Shown in pieces: positions 15,283 to 22,515 of a DNA stretch of 36,277 nt. The notes under the pieces are model-generated. The model searched no databases. It saw nothing but the letters and a program-made list of their open reading frames with translations, and was not told where the DNA came from. Positions within the stretch are counted from its first letter, which is position 1; every line of letters begins with the position of its first letter. This DNA comes from Stenotrophomonas sp. UBA2124. Its GTDB lineage: Bacteria; Pseudomonadota; Gammaproteobacteria; Xanthomonadales; Xanthomonadaceae. Location: NCBI GenBank assembly GCA_002329155.1, contig DCXY01000047.1, positions 18,013 through 54,289 of the forward strand. Direction: 5' to 3'. The position numbers were made by a program, and so were the translations under genes.

Positions 15283-16020
15283 CTACAGCGTATCCAGCGT
15301 CATTCCATCGGCGTCCACCCGCAGTACCGAACCCTGCTCGTACCAGTCGCCCAGCACGATGCGGGTGCAGTCCTTGCCGCCTGCCTGCAGCGTGTGGATG
15401 GCCGGGCGGTGGGTGTGGCCGTGGATCATGGTGTCCACGCCGTAACGCTGGAAGGTGTTGATCACTTCGTCCGGCGCCACATCGGTGACCGTCTCGAACT
15501 GCGCGCGGTCGCCTGCCTTCATCTCGGCCTGGTGGGCCTGGCTGGCCGCCCGTGCCTTCTGTGCGAAAGCGATGCGCGCCTCCAGTGGCTGGGACAGGAA
15601 CTGGCTGATGAAGGCCGGGTCGCGGGTCTGCGCACGGAACGCCTGGTAGGCGGTGTCGTCGGTGCACAGCAGGTCACCGTGCTGCAGCATCACCGGCTTG
15701 CCATACAGCTGGATCAATGCCGGGTCCGGCAGGATGCGCATGCCCGCGCGGCGGGCGTAGTCCTCGCCAACCAGGAAATCACGGTTGCCACGGATGAAGT
15801 ACACCGGCACGCCGGCATCAGCCAGGGCGCGCAGCTCGGTGGCCACCGCATCGGCGGCGGGCGAGGGCGTGTCATCGCCGATCCACGCTTCAAACAGGTC
15901 GCCCAGTATGTACAGGGCATCGGCCTGGCGTGCTTCCCCCCGCAGGAAGGCGAGGAACAGATCGGTGATGGCTGGACGGCTCGGGTCCAGATGCAGGTCG
16001 GAGATGAACAGCGTGGTCAT
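15283..16020 (-). CDS. lpxH: UDP-2,3-diacylglucosamine diphosphatase (LpxH)
   Basis: This 245-residue calcineurin-like metallophosphoesterase hydrolyses UDP-2,3-diacylglucosamine to lipid X and UMP, the fourth step of lipid A synthesis at the inner-membrane surface. Metal-ligand motifs are FISDLHLD, GDLFEAWIGDD, GNRDF, MLQHGDLLCTDD and HGHTHRP. The region LYGKPVMLQHGDLLCTDDTAYQAFR closely follows E. coli LpxH, which argues against the related phospholipase PlcP. The start ATG gives MTTLFISDLHL, the usual family N terminus. A TACAAT word ends 6 bases before the ATG, suggesting a (near-)leaderless transcript. It lies downstream of a PAP2 phosphatase and a glycosyltransferase on the same strand. 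Confidence 0.95.
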   Translation of the reverse strand: MTTLFISDLHLDPSRPAITDLFLAFLRGEARQADALYILGDLFEAWIGDDTPSPAADAVATELRALADAGVPVYFIRGNRDFLVGEDYARRAGMRILPDPALIQLYGKPVMLQHGDLLCTDDTAYQAFRAQTRDPAFISQFLSQPLEARIAFAQKARAASQAHQAEMKAGDRAQFETVTDVAPDEVINTFQRYGVDTMIHGHTHRPAIHTLQAGGKDCTRIVLGDWYEQGSVLRVDADGMTLDTL

Positions 16021-16026
16021 GCCCGC

Positions 16027-16032
16027 ATTGTA
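16027..16032 (-). promoter_or_regulatory. Candidate -10 box for lpxH (leaderless?)
   Basis: TACAAT on the minus strand is followed by GCGGGC and then the ATG. If this is the -10, transcription would begin at about the A of the start codon. No classical ribosome site is seen. Confidence 0.35.
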
Positions 16033-16084
16033 GGGCGTGGGTGGCGCCGGCGCGCGCGCCGCATGCAACCTGCAACGAAGCAGA

Positions 16085-16624
16085 CTAGAACGGCAACGGC
16101 CACAGCTGCAGCGAGAGCGTGCCCAGCAGCAGGCCGATAGCGGTGGCGGCCAATACGTCGCTGGGGTAGTGCAGGCCCAGCACCACGCGCGAGAGCGCAA
16201 CGCCGGCGGTGAACGGCACCAGCAGCGGTGCCAGCCACGGGTAATAGGCCAGCGCCACCACCGTGAAGGACACCGCATGCAGGGTGTGGCCGGACGGGAA
16301 GCTGTATTCGTCCAGTGGTGCCACCCACGCGCGGATGTGCACATCGGCGGCGAACGGGCGCGGACGGCGTGTCCAGCGTTTGAGTGCCTTGTACAGGGTG
16401 AGCGCGACCACGCCGGTGGCGGCCATGTGCACCGAGGCCTGCAGGCCGTCCAGGCCATCGGCCAACACCAGCGCGCCCATCAGCATGTACCAGAACACAC
16501 CATCGCCCAGCCGGCTCAGCACCGAGAACACAATGCGGATGCCACGGCGGTGCCCGTACTGGTTGGCACGGCGGCACCAGCGGGCTTCGCGGGCGGCGAT
16601 TCCTTCAGGCGGCAGCAACGACAT
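16085..16624 (-). CDS. PAP2 family membrane phosphatase
   Basis: This 179-residue membrane protein has the three motifs of the PAP2 acid phosphatases: K79-ALKRWTRRPRP, P110-SGH and SR145...H152...D156 (SRVVLGLHYPSDV). About five hydrophobic segments are visible. Such enzymes remove phosphate from phosphatidate, lipid A, undecaprenyl pyrophosphate or similar lipids; the sequence does not say which. The start ATG (MSLLPPEGIAAREARW) lies inside the end of the upstream glycosyltransferase gene, overlapping by 20 bases, so translation is probably coupled. The pair suggests the phosphatase makes or recycles the lipid the glycosyltransferase uses, for example diacylglycerol from phosphatidate. Confidence 0.88.
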   Translation of the reverse strand: MSLLPPEGIAAREARWCRRANQYGHRRGIRIVFSVLSRLGDGVFWYMLMGALVLADGLDGLQASVHMAATGVVALTLYKALKRWTRRPRPFAADVHIRAWVAPLDEYSFPSGHTLHAVSFTVVALAYYPWLAPLLVPFTAGVALSRVVLGLHYPSDVLAATAIGLLLGTLSLQLWPLPF

Positions 16625-17744
16625 GGTGGCGTCTCCGTGTGGCCAGTTCGTCCAGCAGGGCTTCAAATTCGGCAACCACATGCTCGGGGTGCAGCCGCTG
16701 CATTGCGCGGTTGGCGTTGGTGCCAAGCATGGCGCGCATGTCCGCATCGCCGGCCAGCTGCACGGCGGCGTTGATGAAACTCTCGTCGTCTTCCACTGCC
16801 ATACCGCTGTGGCCGCTGCGCAGGTGTTCGCGTGCGGCACCGTAATTGAAGGCTACCGTTGCCACGCCGCTGGCCATGGCTTCCAGGGTGACGTTGCCGA
16901 AGGTTTCACTGCGGCTGGGGAACAGGAACAGATCACCGCTGGCAAAATGCCGGGCCAGCGTTTCACCACGCTGGATGCCACAGAAGATGAAATCCGGGTT
17001 GTCGCGCGCGAGCTTCTCGCGCTGCGGGCCATCGCCCACCCACACAAAACGCGCCTGCGGCTGTTGCTGCTGGATACGGCGGAACGCCTGCACCGCAAGC
17101 CCGAGATTCTTCTCGGCAGCAACCCGGCCCACATGGATGACCACCAGCGCATCGTCGGCCACGCCCCAGCCGGCGCGCAGCACAGGGTCGCGGTGGCGCG
17201 GGTCGAACTGGCTGCCGTCCACCGCCCGCGCCAGCAGGCGTGCATGTGCGAAGCCATTGCCCTGCAGGAACTGCTGCAGTTCGTTGGTCGGCACCAGCGT
17301 GGCATCGGCCTGGTTGTGGAAGCGGCGCATCCACGCCAGCGCGGTGGGCTGCAGCCAGCCCACGCCGTAGTCGGGCAGGTATTCGTCAAAACGGGTGTGC
17401 AGGCCCGATGCCACGGGTATGCCAAGCCGGCGCGCGGCGCGCATCGCCGACCAGCCCAGCGGGCCCTCGGTGGCGATGTAGATGGCATCGGGGCGCTGCT
17501 GATGCCACTGGCGGGCCAGCCGCATCGGGGCAGGCAGGCCGAAGCGCAGGCCGGGGTAGCGCGGCAGCCCTGCGCCACGCACCAGCAGCTCGTGCGTGGC
17601 GGCGCTCTCGCCGGCACGTTGGCGTGGGCGCACCAGATCCACGGCGTGGCCACGGTTGCGCAGGCCCTGTTCCAGACCCTGCACGGTCAAGGCAACACCA
17701 TTGACCTCCGGTGGATAGGTCTCGGTGACGATGGCAAAGCGCAT
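16605..17744 (-). CDS. Family GT4 glycosyltransferase (lipid glycosyltransferase-like)
   Basis: This 379-residue GT-B glycosyltransferase of the GT4 type starts MRFAIVTETYPPEVNGVA, as do the MgtA/SqdX-like enzymes that glycosylate diacylglycerol or phosphoinositides. The donor-binding half has VIHVGRVAAEKNLGLAVQAF, FVWVGDGP and the EX7E motif in SRSETFGNVTLEAMASG. The acceptor half carries GLHTRFDEYLPDYG. The ATG has GGGAG about 7 bases upstream. The gene overlaps the PAP2 gene by 20 bases. A word almost identical to the phoB Pho-box region lies 64 bases upstream. I infer a role in membrane glycolipid synthesis, possibly under phosphate limitation; sugar and acceptor are unknown. Confidence 0.85.
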   Translation of the reverse strand: MRFAIVTETYPPEVNGVALTVQGLEQGLRNRGHAVDLVRPRQRAGESAATHELLVRGAGLPRYPGLRFGLPAPMRLARQWHQQRPDAIYIATEGPLGWSAMRAARRLGIPVASGLHTRFDEYLPDYGVGWLQPTALAWMRRFHNQADATLVPTNELQQFLQGNGFAHARLLARAVDGSQFDPRHRDPVLRAGWGVADDALVVIHVGRVAAEKNLGLAVQAFRRIQQQQPQARFVWVGDGPQREKLARDNPDFIFCGIQRGETLARHFASGDLFLFPSRSETFGNVTLEAMASGVATVAFNYGAAREHLRSGHSGMAVEDDESFINAAVQLAGDADMRAMLGTNANRAMQRLHPEHVVAEFEALLDELATRRRHHVVAAA

Positions 17745-17804
17745 GATCAGGCTCCCGGTTTGCGCCAGCCTGCGCCCGGGCAATGAAGTGACTGTTACGC
17801 CGGG

Positions 17805-17822
17805 TTTACGGGTTTGTGACCA
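17805..17822 (-). promoter_or_regulatory. Weak Pho-box-like site upstream of the glycosyltransferase
   Basis: The minus strand reads TGGTCAC-AAAC-CCGTAAA, 4/7 and 4/7 matches to the CTGTCAT half-site. Thirteen bases (17808-17820) match the phoB upstream site with one difference, at a similar distance from the start (64 against 59 bases). Confidence 0.4.
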
Positions 17823-17840
17823 AGTGCCAGATGGCACAAA

Positions 17841-17864
17841 GCCACGGCCCCGAAGGGCCGTGGC
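17841..17864 (-). terminator. Terminator after the TonB-dependent receptor, UUCG loop
   Basis: A perfect 10-bp stem (GCCACGGCCC / GGGCCGTGGC). Read on the minus strand the loop is TTCG closed by C-G, the extra-stable tetraloop, followed by TTTG. It starts 40 bases after the receptor stop. Confidence 0.85.
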
Positions 17865-17903
17865 TTCCATTGCCTGTATCGCGCTATGGAGCGGCAGTGC
17901 CGA

Positions 17904-20819
17904 TCAGAAACGCTGCTGGTACTTCATGTAGACGAAGCGGCCGATGTCGTAGCCACCGTAGTAGGAGAAGGCCGAATTCGGCTTGCTGTACATCACCGGG
18001 CCGTACTTCTCGAACACGTTGTTGGCACCGACCGACACGGTGGCATCCCACGGCAGGTTGTAGCGGAACTGCAGGTCGTGGAAGGTCACCGAACCGCGCT
18101 CGTTGTAGTTGCGTGCGCCCTTGTACCAGGGGGCGTACACACCCGGATCGGAACACTCGGCCGGGTAAAGCGTGATGCTGGCGCACTGCTCCTTGACGCC
18201 GGAGTAGTAGCGCGCGGTCCAGCTGGCGCCGAAGTTGCCCAGCTCCCAGCCCAGGGTCAGGTTGGAGCGCACACGGAAGCCGCTGCCGATGCCATTGCTC
18301 GGCGTCGGCACCACCTTGTCGTCGTTGGTCGAACGGTAGATGTTCTTGCTGACGTAGGTGGTGGCCCAGCTGGTGTTGAACTTGCCGAAGTCGGTATCCA
18401 GACGGTAGCTCATGTCCAGATCGTAGCCTTCGGTTTCCATGAAGCCTGCGTTGCGGTTGCCGTAACGCAGGGTGTTGACGATGCCGTTGTTGGGGTCGCG
18501 GGTGAAGCGGCCACAGCGTGCGGCGATGCCCTGCTCATAGCAGTCGATCAGGATCTGGTTCGGGCTGTCCGAGACGATGGTGTTGTCGATGCGGATCTTC
18601 CACCAGTCCAGCGACACGTTGAAGTTGGAGATGAAGCTCGGGCTCCACACCAGGCCCAGGGTCTTGCTCTCCGAGGTTTCCGGGGTGAGATCCGGGTTGG
18701 AGCCGGACACGAACGGCACCGGCGACTGGTCGGATGCGGTGGTGACCGGGGTCATGCCCTGCTTGAGCTGGCGGAAGGTATCGGCGTTGGCGATGTCGCG
18801 AGCGCAGCGGGCACGTACTTCGGCGCTGGTCTTGGATGCACCGAACACCGTGTCGCAGGGGTCGGAGAAGGTGGCGAAGGTTTCCGAACCACCGCCGAAC
18901 AGGTCGTTGATGGTCGGCGCACGGAAGCCCTCGGCCCAGGTGCCGCGCACCAGCAGCTCCTCGAACGGCTTCCACTTGAAGCCGAACTTGCTGTTGAGCG
19001 TGTTGCCGAAGGTGTCGTACTTGGAATAGCGGGTGGCTGCGTTGAAGGTCAGCTCCTGCGCACCGGGCATGCCCGACAGCACCGGAACATTCAGCTCCAG
19101 GTAGGCTTCATCCACCTTGTAGTCGCCACCGGTCGGGCCTGCGGCCAGGTTGGTGGTGGCACCGGTCTGGGCCAGCGGGTCGGGGATGTATTCGCCCGAT
19201 TCCTTGCGGCTTTCAACACCGAATGCAAAGCCCAGATCACCGGCGGGCAGGGTGACAATGCTGCCGGCGATGTTGGCGAACAGGTTCTTGCTGGTGGTGC
19301 GGCCCTTGGTGACTTCCGGCGGGAACAGCCAGTCAAGCAGAGTGGCGTTGCCCATCAGGCCATTGGCCGCAACCGTGCCGTAGGGCACCAGCGGATTCCA
19401 CGGCGTGCAGTTGGCAACCGGAGCGCCCGGGCGGCCACATTCCACCTTGCCGGTGGCCGCGTTGTAGAACGACGGGCCGACGGCAGCGGCGACGCGGCCC
19501 TTGTGCAGGTTGCCGGTGGCCAGCGACTCCAGCTCGTTGCGGTTGTACTGGTAGCCCACTTCCCAGTCGAAGTAGCGTTCGCCGATGTCGAAGGAGCCAT
19601 CGAACGATGCCACCGCACGGTAGGTCTTCAGCTCACTGTTGGTGACACGCGGAACTTCCCAGGTGCGGCGGTTCCAGGCGATGGCGGTCGGACGTGCGTA
19701 GCCATGCTGGTTGCCGAACGGGTTGAAGTAGCTGTCGATGGACATCGAACCCACACCTGCCGTGCTGGACTGCAGCGGGTAACCTGCGATCTGGCGCGTG
19801 GAGCTGCGCTCGTTGTACCCCAGCTCGGCCTTGAAGTTGACGTTGTCGGTGAGCTTGAAGCGGGCATCGAGGAATACCGAATCACGCTTGAGCGGATAGC
19901 TGACGTGCATCTGCTCGTTGGCGTTGCTGACATCGCCGGTGAACGGGGTGGCGTCGGTCAGGTGGTAGTTGGCCGGGTTGGTGGGGTCGGCACCACGGTT
20001 GAGCGAATAGCTGCAGCCCTTGGCGTTGGTGCAGCCCGGGCCGCCAATCAGGCCGGTGAACTGGCCGAACTGGCTGACGGTGGTCCAGTTGCTGGAATCG
20101 TTGGGGTGACGGTCGCTGATGCCATAGCGGCTGAACCAGCGGTCCTTGGCCCATACACTCTTTTCCTCGGTGTGCTCGGCGGACAGCGTCAGCGAGACGC
20201 GATCGTTGCTCCAGCCGGCAACCACGTCAAAGCGGTCGCGGGCACCATCGCCCTCGCTGTATTGGCCGTGGTAGGCGTTGACAGTCACGCCGGTGACGTT
20301 GGATCGGGTGATGATGTTGACCACGCCGGCCATTGCATCGGAGCCGTAGATGGCCGAAGCGCCATCCTTCAGCACCTCGATGCGCTCGACCGCCGAGACG
20401 GGCAGGCTGGAAATGTCCTGGTAGCCGGAAGTGCTGATGCCGAGACGCTTGCCGTTGACCAGTACCAGCGTGCGCTGCGTGCCCAGGTTGCGCATGTCGA
20501 TATAGGTACCGCCTGCGTTCTCGCCGGCGGTCAGCGCGTTGGCGCGGCTGATCGTCGGGCTGCCCATGGCGGTGACGTTCTGCAGGATGTCGGCCACCGA
20601 GCTGAAGCCCTGCTGCTCGATGTCCGAGCGGCTGATGGCGAACACCGGCTGAGCGGTTTCCACGTCCACCTGGCGGATACGTGAGCCGGTGACTTCGATG
20701 CGGTCAAGGGTGGCGGGCTTGCTGTCTTGTGCGAAGGCCGGGCTGGCCGCGGCAATGGCCACGCTGGAAATCAGTGCGTGGCGGACTGCCTGCCCGAGCA
20801 GTGTGGAACGTGGATACAT
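17904..20819 (-). CDS. TonB-dependent outer-membrane receptor
   Basis: A 971-residue outer-membrane transporter. A signal peptide (1-30, ending ASPAFA) is followed by a likely TonB box (TLDRIEVTGSRI, about 38-48) and a plug domain with SVADILQNVTA, YIDMRNLGTQRTLVLVNGKR and VERIEVLKDGASAIYGSDAMAGVVNIITR. The 22-strand barrel closes in ...VYMKYQQRF with the C-terminal Phe needed for assembly. I start at ATG 20819, with AGGAGAG 8 bases upstream; a TTG seven codons earlier is possible. The substrate is unknown: large plug-and-barrel receptors without nearby iron genes often import sugars, peptides or other nutrients in xanthomonads. It is divergent from the GntR operon across a 339-base gap. Confidence 0.92.
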   Translation of the reverse strand: MYPRSTLLGQAVRHALISSVAIAAASPAFAQDSKPATLDRIEVTGSRIRQVDVETAQPVFAISRSDIEQQGFSSVADILQNVTAMGSPTISRANALTAGENAGGTYIDMRNLGTQRTLVLVNGKRLGISTSGYQDISSLPVSAVERIEVLKDGASAIYGSDAMAGVVNIITRSNVTGVTVNAYHGQYSEGDGARDRFDVVAGWSNDRVSLTLSAEHTEEKSVWAKDRWFSRYGISDRHPNDSSNWTTVSQFGQFTGLIGGPGCTNAKGCSYSLNRGADPTNPANYHLTDATPFTGDVSNANEQMHVSYPLKRDSVFLDARFKLTDNVNFKAELGYNERSSTRQIAGYPLQSSTAGVGSMSIDSYFNPFGNQHGYARPTAIAWNRRTWEVPRVTNSELKTYRAVASFDGSFDIGERYFDWEVGYQYNRNELESLATGNLHKGRVAAAVGPSFYNAATGKVECGRPGAPVANCTPWNPLVPYGTVAANGLMGNATLLDWLFPPEVTKGRTTSKNLFANIAGSIVTLPAGDLGFAFGVESRKESGEYIPDPLAQTGATTNLAAGPTGGDYKVDEAYLELNVPVLSGMPGAQELTFNAATRYSKYDTFGNTLNSKFGFKWKPFEELLVRGTWAEGFRAPTINDLFGGGSETFATFSDPCDTVFGASKTSAEVRARCARDIANADTFRQLKQGMTPVTTASDQSPVPFVSGSNPDLTPETSESKTLGLVWSPSFISNFNVSLDWWKIRIDNTIVSDSPNQILIDCYEQGIAARCGRFTRDPNNGIVNTLRYGNRNAGFMETEGYDLDMSYRLDTDFGKFNTSWATTYVSKNIYRSTNDDKVVPTPSNGIGSGFRVRSNLTLGWELGNFGASWTARYYSGVKEQCASITLYPAECSDPGVYAPWYKGARNYNERGSVTFHDLQFRYNLPWDATVSVGANNVFEKYGPVMYSKPNSAFSYYGGYDIGRFVYMKYQQRF

Positions 20820-21097
20820 ACTTGCTCTCTCCTGGGACAACCAAAGTCAATAAGAAAAGCGGCTGATGTACTTCATCTTCCAAACCCACCTGCCGTAAGA
20901 GGGGGTGTTGCTGAGCCTAGCGCTATTTCTGATAAATGTTTACAAGTCGTTAAAGTTGGTAATTGCCGTTACGCAATAGAGGCCTTTAGCTGCAGTGATG
21001 CCGTGGGCGCCTCGACCGGACAACCCCAATGGGCAATCGACACAATGCGAGCCTGATCATGCAGTTGGCGGTTGCCGACACGGCAGAGAAAAATCGC

Positions 21098-21126
21098 TTG
21101 ACAGACACTCCCGTTCTATCTGTACT
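21098..21126 (+). promoter_or_regulatory. Promoter of the GntR-ABC-peptidase operon
   Basis: A consensus -35 TTGACA (21098-21103), a 17-base spacer, then TGTACT (21121-21126, 4 of 6 matches) as -10. The -10 lies inside the left arm of the inverted repeat, so binding there would block RNA polymerase. Confidence 0.75.
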
Positions 21127-21143
21127 ATTTCATGTAGTACAGA
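21119..21143. promoter_or_regulatory. Operator: perfect 9-bp inverted repeat (GntR autoregulation site)
   Basis: TCTGTACTA and TAGTACAGA are exact reverse complements separated by 7 bases, centred 28 bases before the regulator's ATG. It covers the -10 and the expected transcription start. Dimeric YtrA-type GntR repressors bind such sites and repress their own operons. Confidence 0.8.
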
Positions 21144-21158
21144 TGAGGTGGGGTTCCG

Positions 21159-21569
21159 ATGGCGCGCACACAGGCCCTGATGATCCAGATCGCCACGGGC
21201 GACCCGCGGCCCATTGGCAGGCAGATCGTGGATGCGGTCCGCATGAAGGTCGCCACCGGCGAGCTGGAGGCCGGTGACCAGCTGCCCAGCGTGCGCGGTC
21301 TGGCGCAGCAGCTGATGATCAACCCGAACACTGTTGCCAAGGCCTACGCCGAGCTGACCACCGAAGGTTGGCTGGAAGCGCGGCAGGGCATGGGCCTGTA
21401 CGTGGCCGCGCCGCGTCAGCGGCTGTCCGATGCCGAGCGTGAGCGGCGGCTGGATGAGGCCGTCTCGCGCTTCATCAACGACGTGGTGCCGCTGGGTTAT
21501 GAGCCCGGGCAGGTGCAGGCGCGCGTCGAGCACGAATTCCGTCAGCTTGTTCCCCGCAAGACCGCCTGA
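21159..21569 (+). CDS. GntR family transcriptional regulator, YtrA subfamily
   Basis: A 136-residue regulator. The winged helix-turn-helix (about 15-84) carries GntR hallmarks: IGRQIVDAVRMKVATGELEAGDQLPSVRGLAQQLMINPNTVAKAYAELTTEGWLEARQGMGLYV. Only about 50 residues follow, which defines the YtrA subfamily, whose short tail forms the dimer and has no large ligand pocket. These repressors typically control a linked ABC transporter, and one follows here after 27 bases. The start ATG has GAGGTGGGG upstream. A perfect inverted repeat over the promoter supports autoregulation. The inducer is unknown; in Gram-positives the subfamily responds to cell-wall-active peptides. Confidence 0.92.
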   Translation: MARTQALMIQIATGDPRPIGRQIVDAVRMKVATGELEAGDQLPSVRGLAQQLMINPNTVAKAYAELTTEGWLEARQGMGLYVAAPRQRLSDAERERRLDEAVSRFINDVVPLGYEPGQVQARVEHEFRQLVPRKTA

Positions 21570-21596
21570 GCCGGGCAACCCGGCATTGGAACCGAC

Positions 21597-22505
21597 ATGC
21601 CTTCAGAGTTCATCATCGAAACCCAGGCGCTGAGCAAGCGCTATGGCCGCAAGCTCGCGTTGGATCACCTTGATCTGGCCATCCCGCGCGGGCGCATCCA
21701 CGCCATCGTCGGCGCCAACGGTGCGGGCAAGTCCACGCTGTTCCGCATCCTGCTGGGCTTCCTCGCGCCGAGTGCGGGGCAGGCGCGCATCCTTGGCCGT
21801 GACAGCCAGCGGCTGACGCCGGACGACCGCAGCCGCATCGGTTTCGTCAACGAAGAACACACGCTGCCCGGGTGGATGCGCGTGGCGCAGGTGATAACCA
21901 TGCAGCGCCACCAGTACGCGCGCTGGAACCAGCAGGCCTTCGACAGCGTGATCGGCCACTACCACGTGCTGCCCGAGCAGAAGGTGGGGCAGCTGTCGCG
22001 CGGTGAACGTGCAGGCCTGAATCTCGCCCTGGCGCTGGCGCAGCAGCCGGAACTGCTGGTGCTGGATGAGCCCACGCTGGGGCTGGACGTGGTGGCCAAG
22101 CGCGCCTTCCTGGAAGCACTGCTGTACAGCAATGCCGCCGATGACTGCACGGTGGTTTACTGCTCGCACCAGATGGAGGAGATCGAGCGGGTTGCCGACA
22201 ACCTCATCATCCTGGAGCGCGGCCAGCTGAAGAACATGTCGGCGCCGGAGGATTTCACCGCGCGCGTCATGCATTGGGTGGCGGATGTGCCGTTCAAGGG
22301 GCCGCTGCTGGACAGCGTGCCCGGCCTGCTGGAAGTGCAGCGGCTGGACGGCCTGCATCACTACTTCGTGCTCGACCAGGATGCCGGCTTCGAGCAGTTC
22401 CTGCGTCAAGCGGGCGCGCGCAACGTGCAGTCGATGCCGGTAAGCCTGGACCGTGCCGTCAACGCCTTCCTCGCCAAGAACCACGCCACGCCGCAAGCGG
22501 CCTGA
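21597..22505 (+). CDS. ABC transporter ATP-binding protein
   Basis: A 302-residue ATPase subunit. Walker A is G39ANGAGKS46, the signature is L133SRGE (non-standard for LSGGQ), Walker B is LLVLDEP (about 153-159) followed by the D-loop LGLD, and the switch histidine is H191 (YCSHQ). At the Q-loop position the sequence reads FVNEEH, with no glutamine. The NBD ends at about 220; the remaining ~80 residues form an extra C-terminal domain, common in this group. It lies between the GntR repressor and a permease, 10 bases before the permease start, and should pair with it. Direction (export) and substrate are inferred only from the family. Confidence 0.92.
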   Translation: MPSEFIIETQALSKRYGRKLALDHLDLAIPRGRIHAIVGANGAGKSTLFRILLGFLAPSAGQARILGRDSQRLTPDDRSRIGFVNEEHTLPGWMRVAQVITMQRHQYARWNQQAFDSVIGHYHVLPEQKVGQLSRGERAGLNLALALAQQPELLVLDEPTLGLDVVAKRAFLEALLYSNAADDCTVVYCSHQMEEIERVADNLIILERGQLKNMSAPEDFTARVMHWVADVPFKGPLLDSVPGLLEVQRLDGLHHYFVLDQDAGFEQFLRQAGARNVQSMPVSLDRAVNAFLAKNHATPQAA

Positions 22506-22515
22506 GGACAACGCC

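Larger units (their letters stand above)
20820..21158. promoter_or_regulatory. Intergenic regulatory region between receptor and GntR operon
   Basis: These 339 bases hold no convincing gene. The part near the receptor includes its ribosome site (AGGAGAG). An AT-rich tract at about 20925-20980, unlike the GC-rich surroundings, includes the partial palindrome TAAACATTTA on the minus strand and probably holds the receptor promoter; I could not fix its boxes. The right end holds the GntR operon promoter and operator, listed separately. Confidence 0.6.

Noticed and set aside
15283..16020. LpxH could instead be the phospholipase PlcP, given the nearby glycosyltransferase and Pho-like site
   Set aside because: The sequence follows E. 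coli LpxH closely through LYG...HGDLLCTDDTAYQAFR and HGHTHRP, so LpxH is the better call.
17824..17837. Small palindrome GTGCCA-GA-TGGCAC
   Set aside because: Only 6-bp arms, no T run, and next to a stronger terminator; no role can be supported.
17886..20684. A 932-codon open frame on the plus strand, antisense to the TonB-dependent receptor
   Set aside because: Its translation is low-complexity Val/Ala/Gly/His/Arg text with no domain; the opposite strand encodes a full receptor. Long antisense frames are normal at this GC content.
20925..20980. AT-rich tract as a LacI-type operator (TGTAAACATTTATCA)
   Set aside because: Three of seven arm pairs mismatch and no LacI-family gene is near; kept only as part of the intergenic description.
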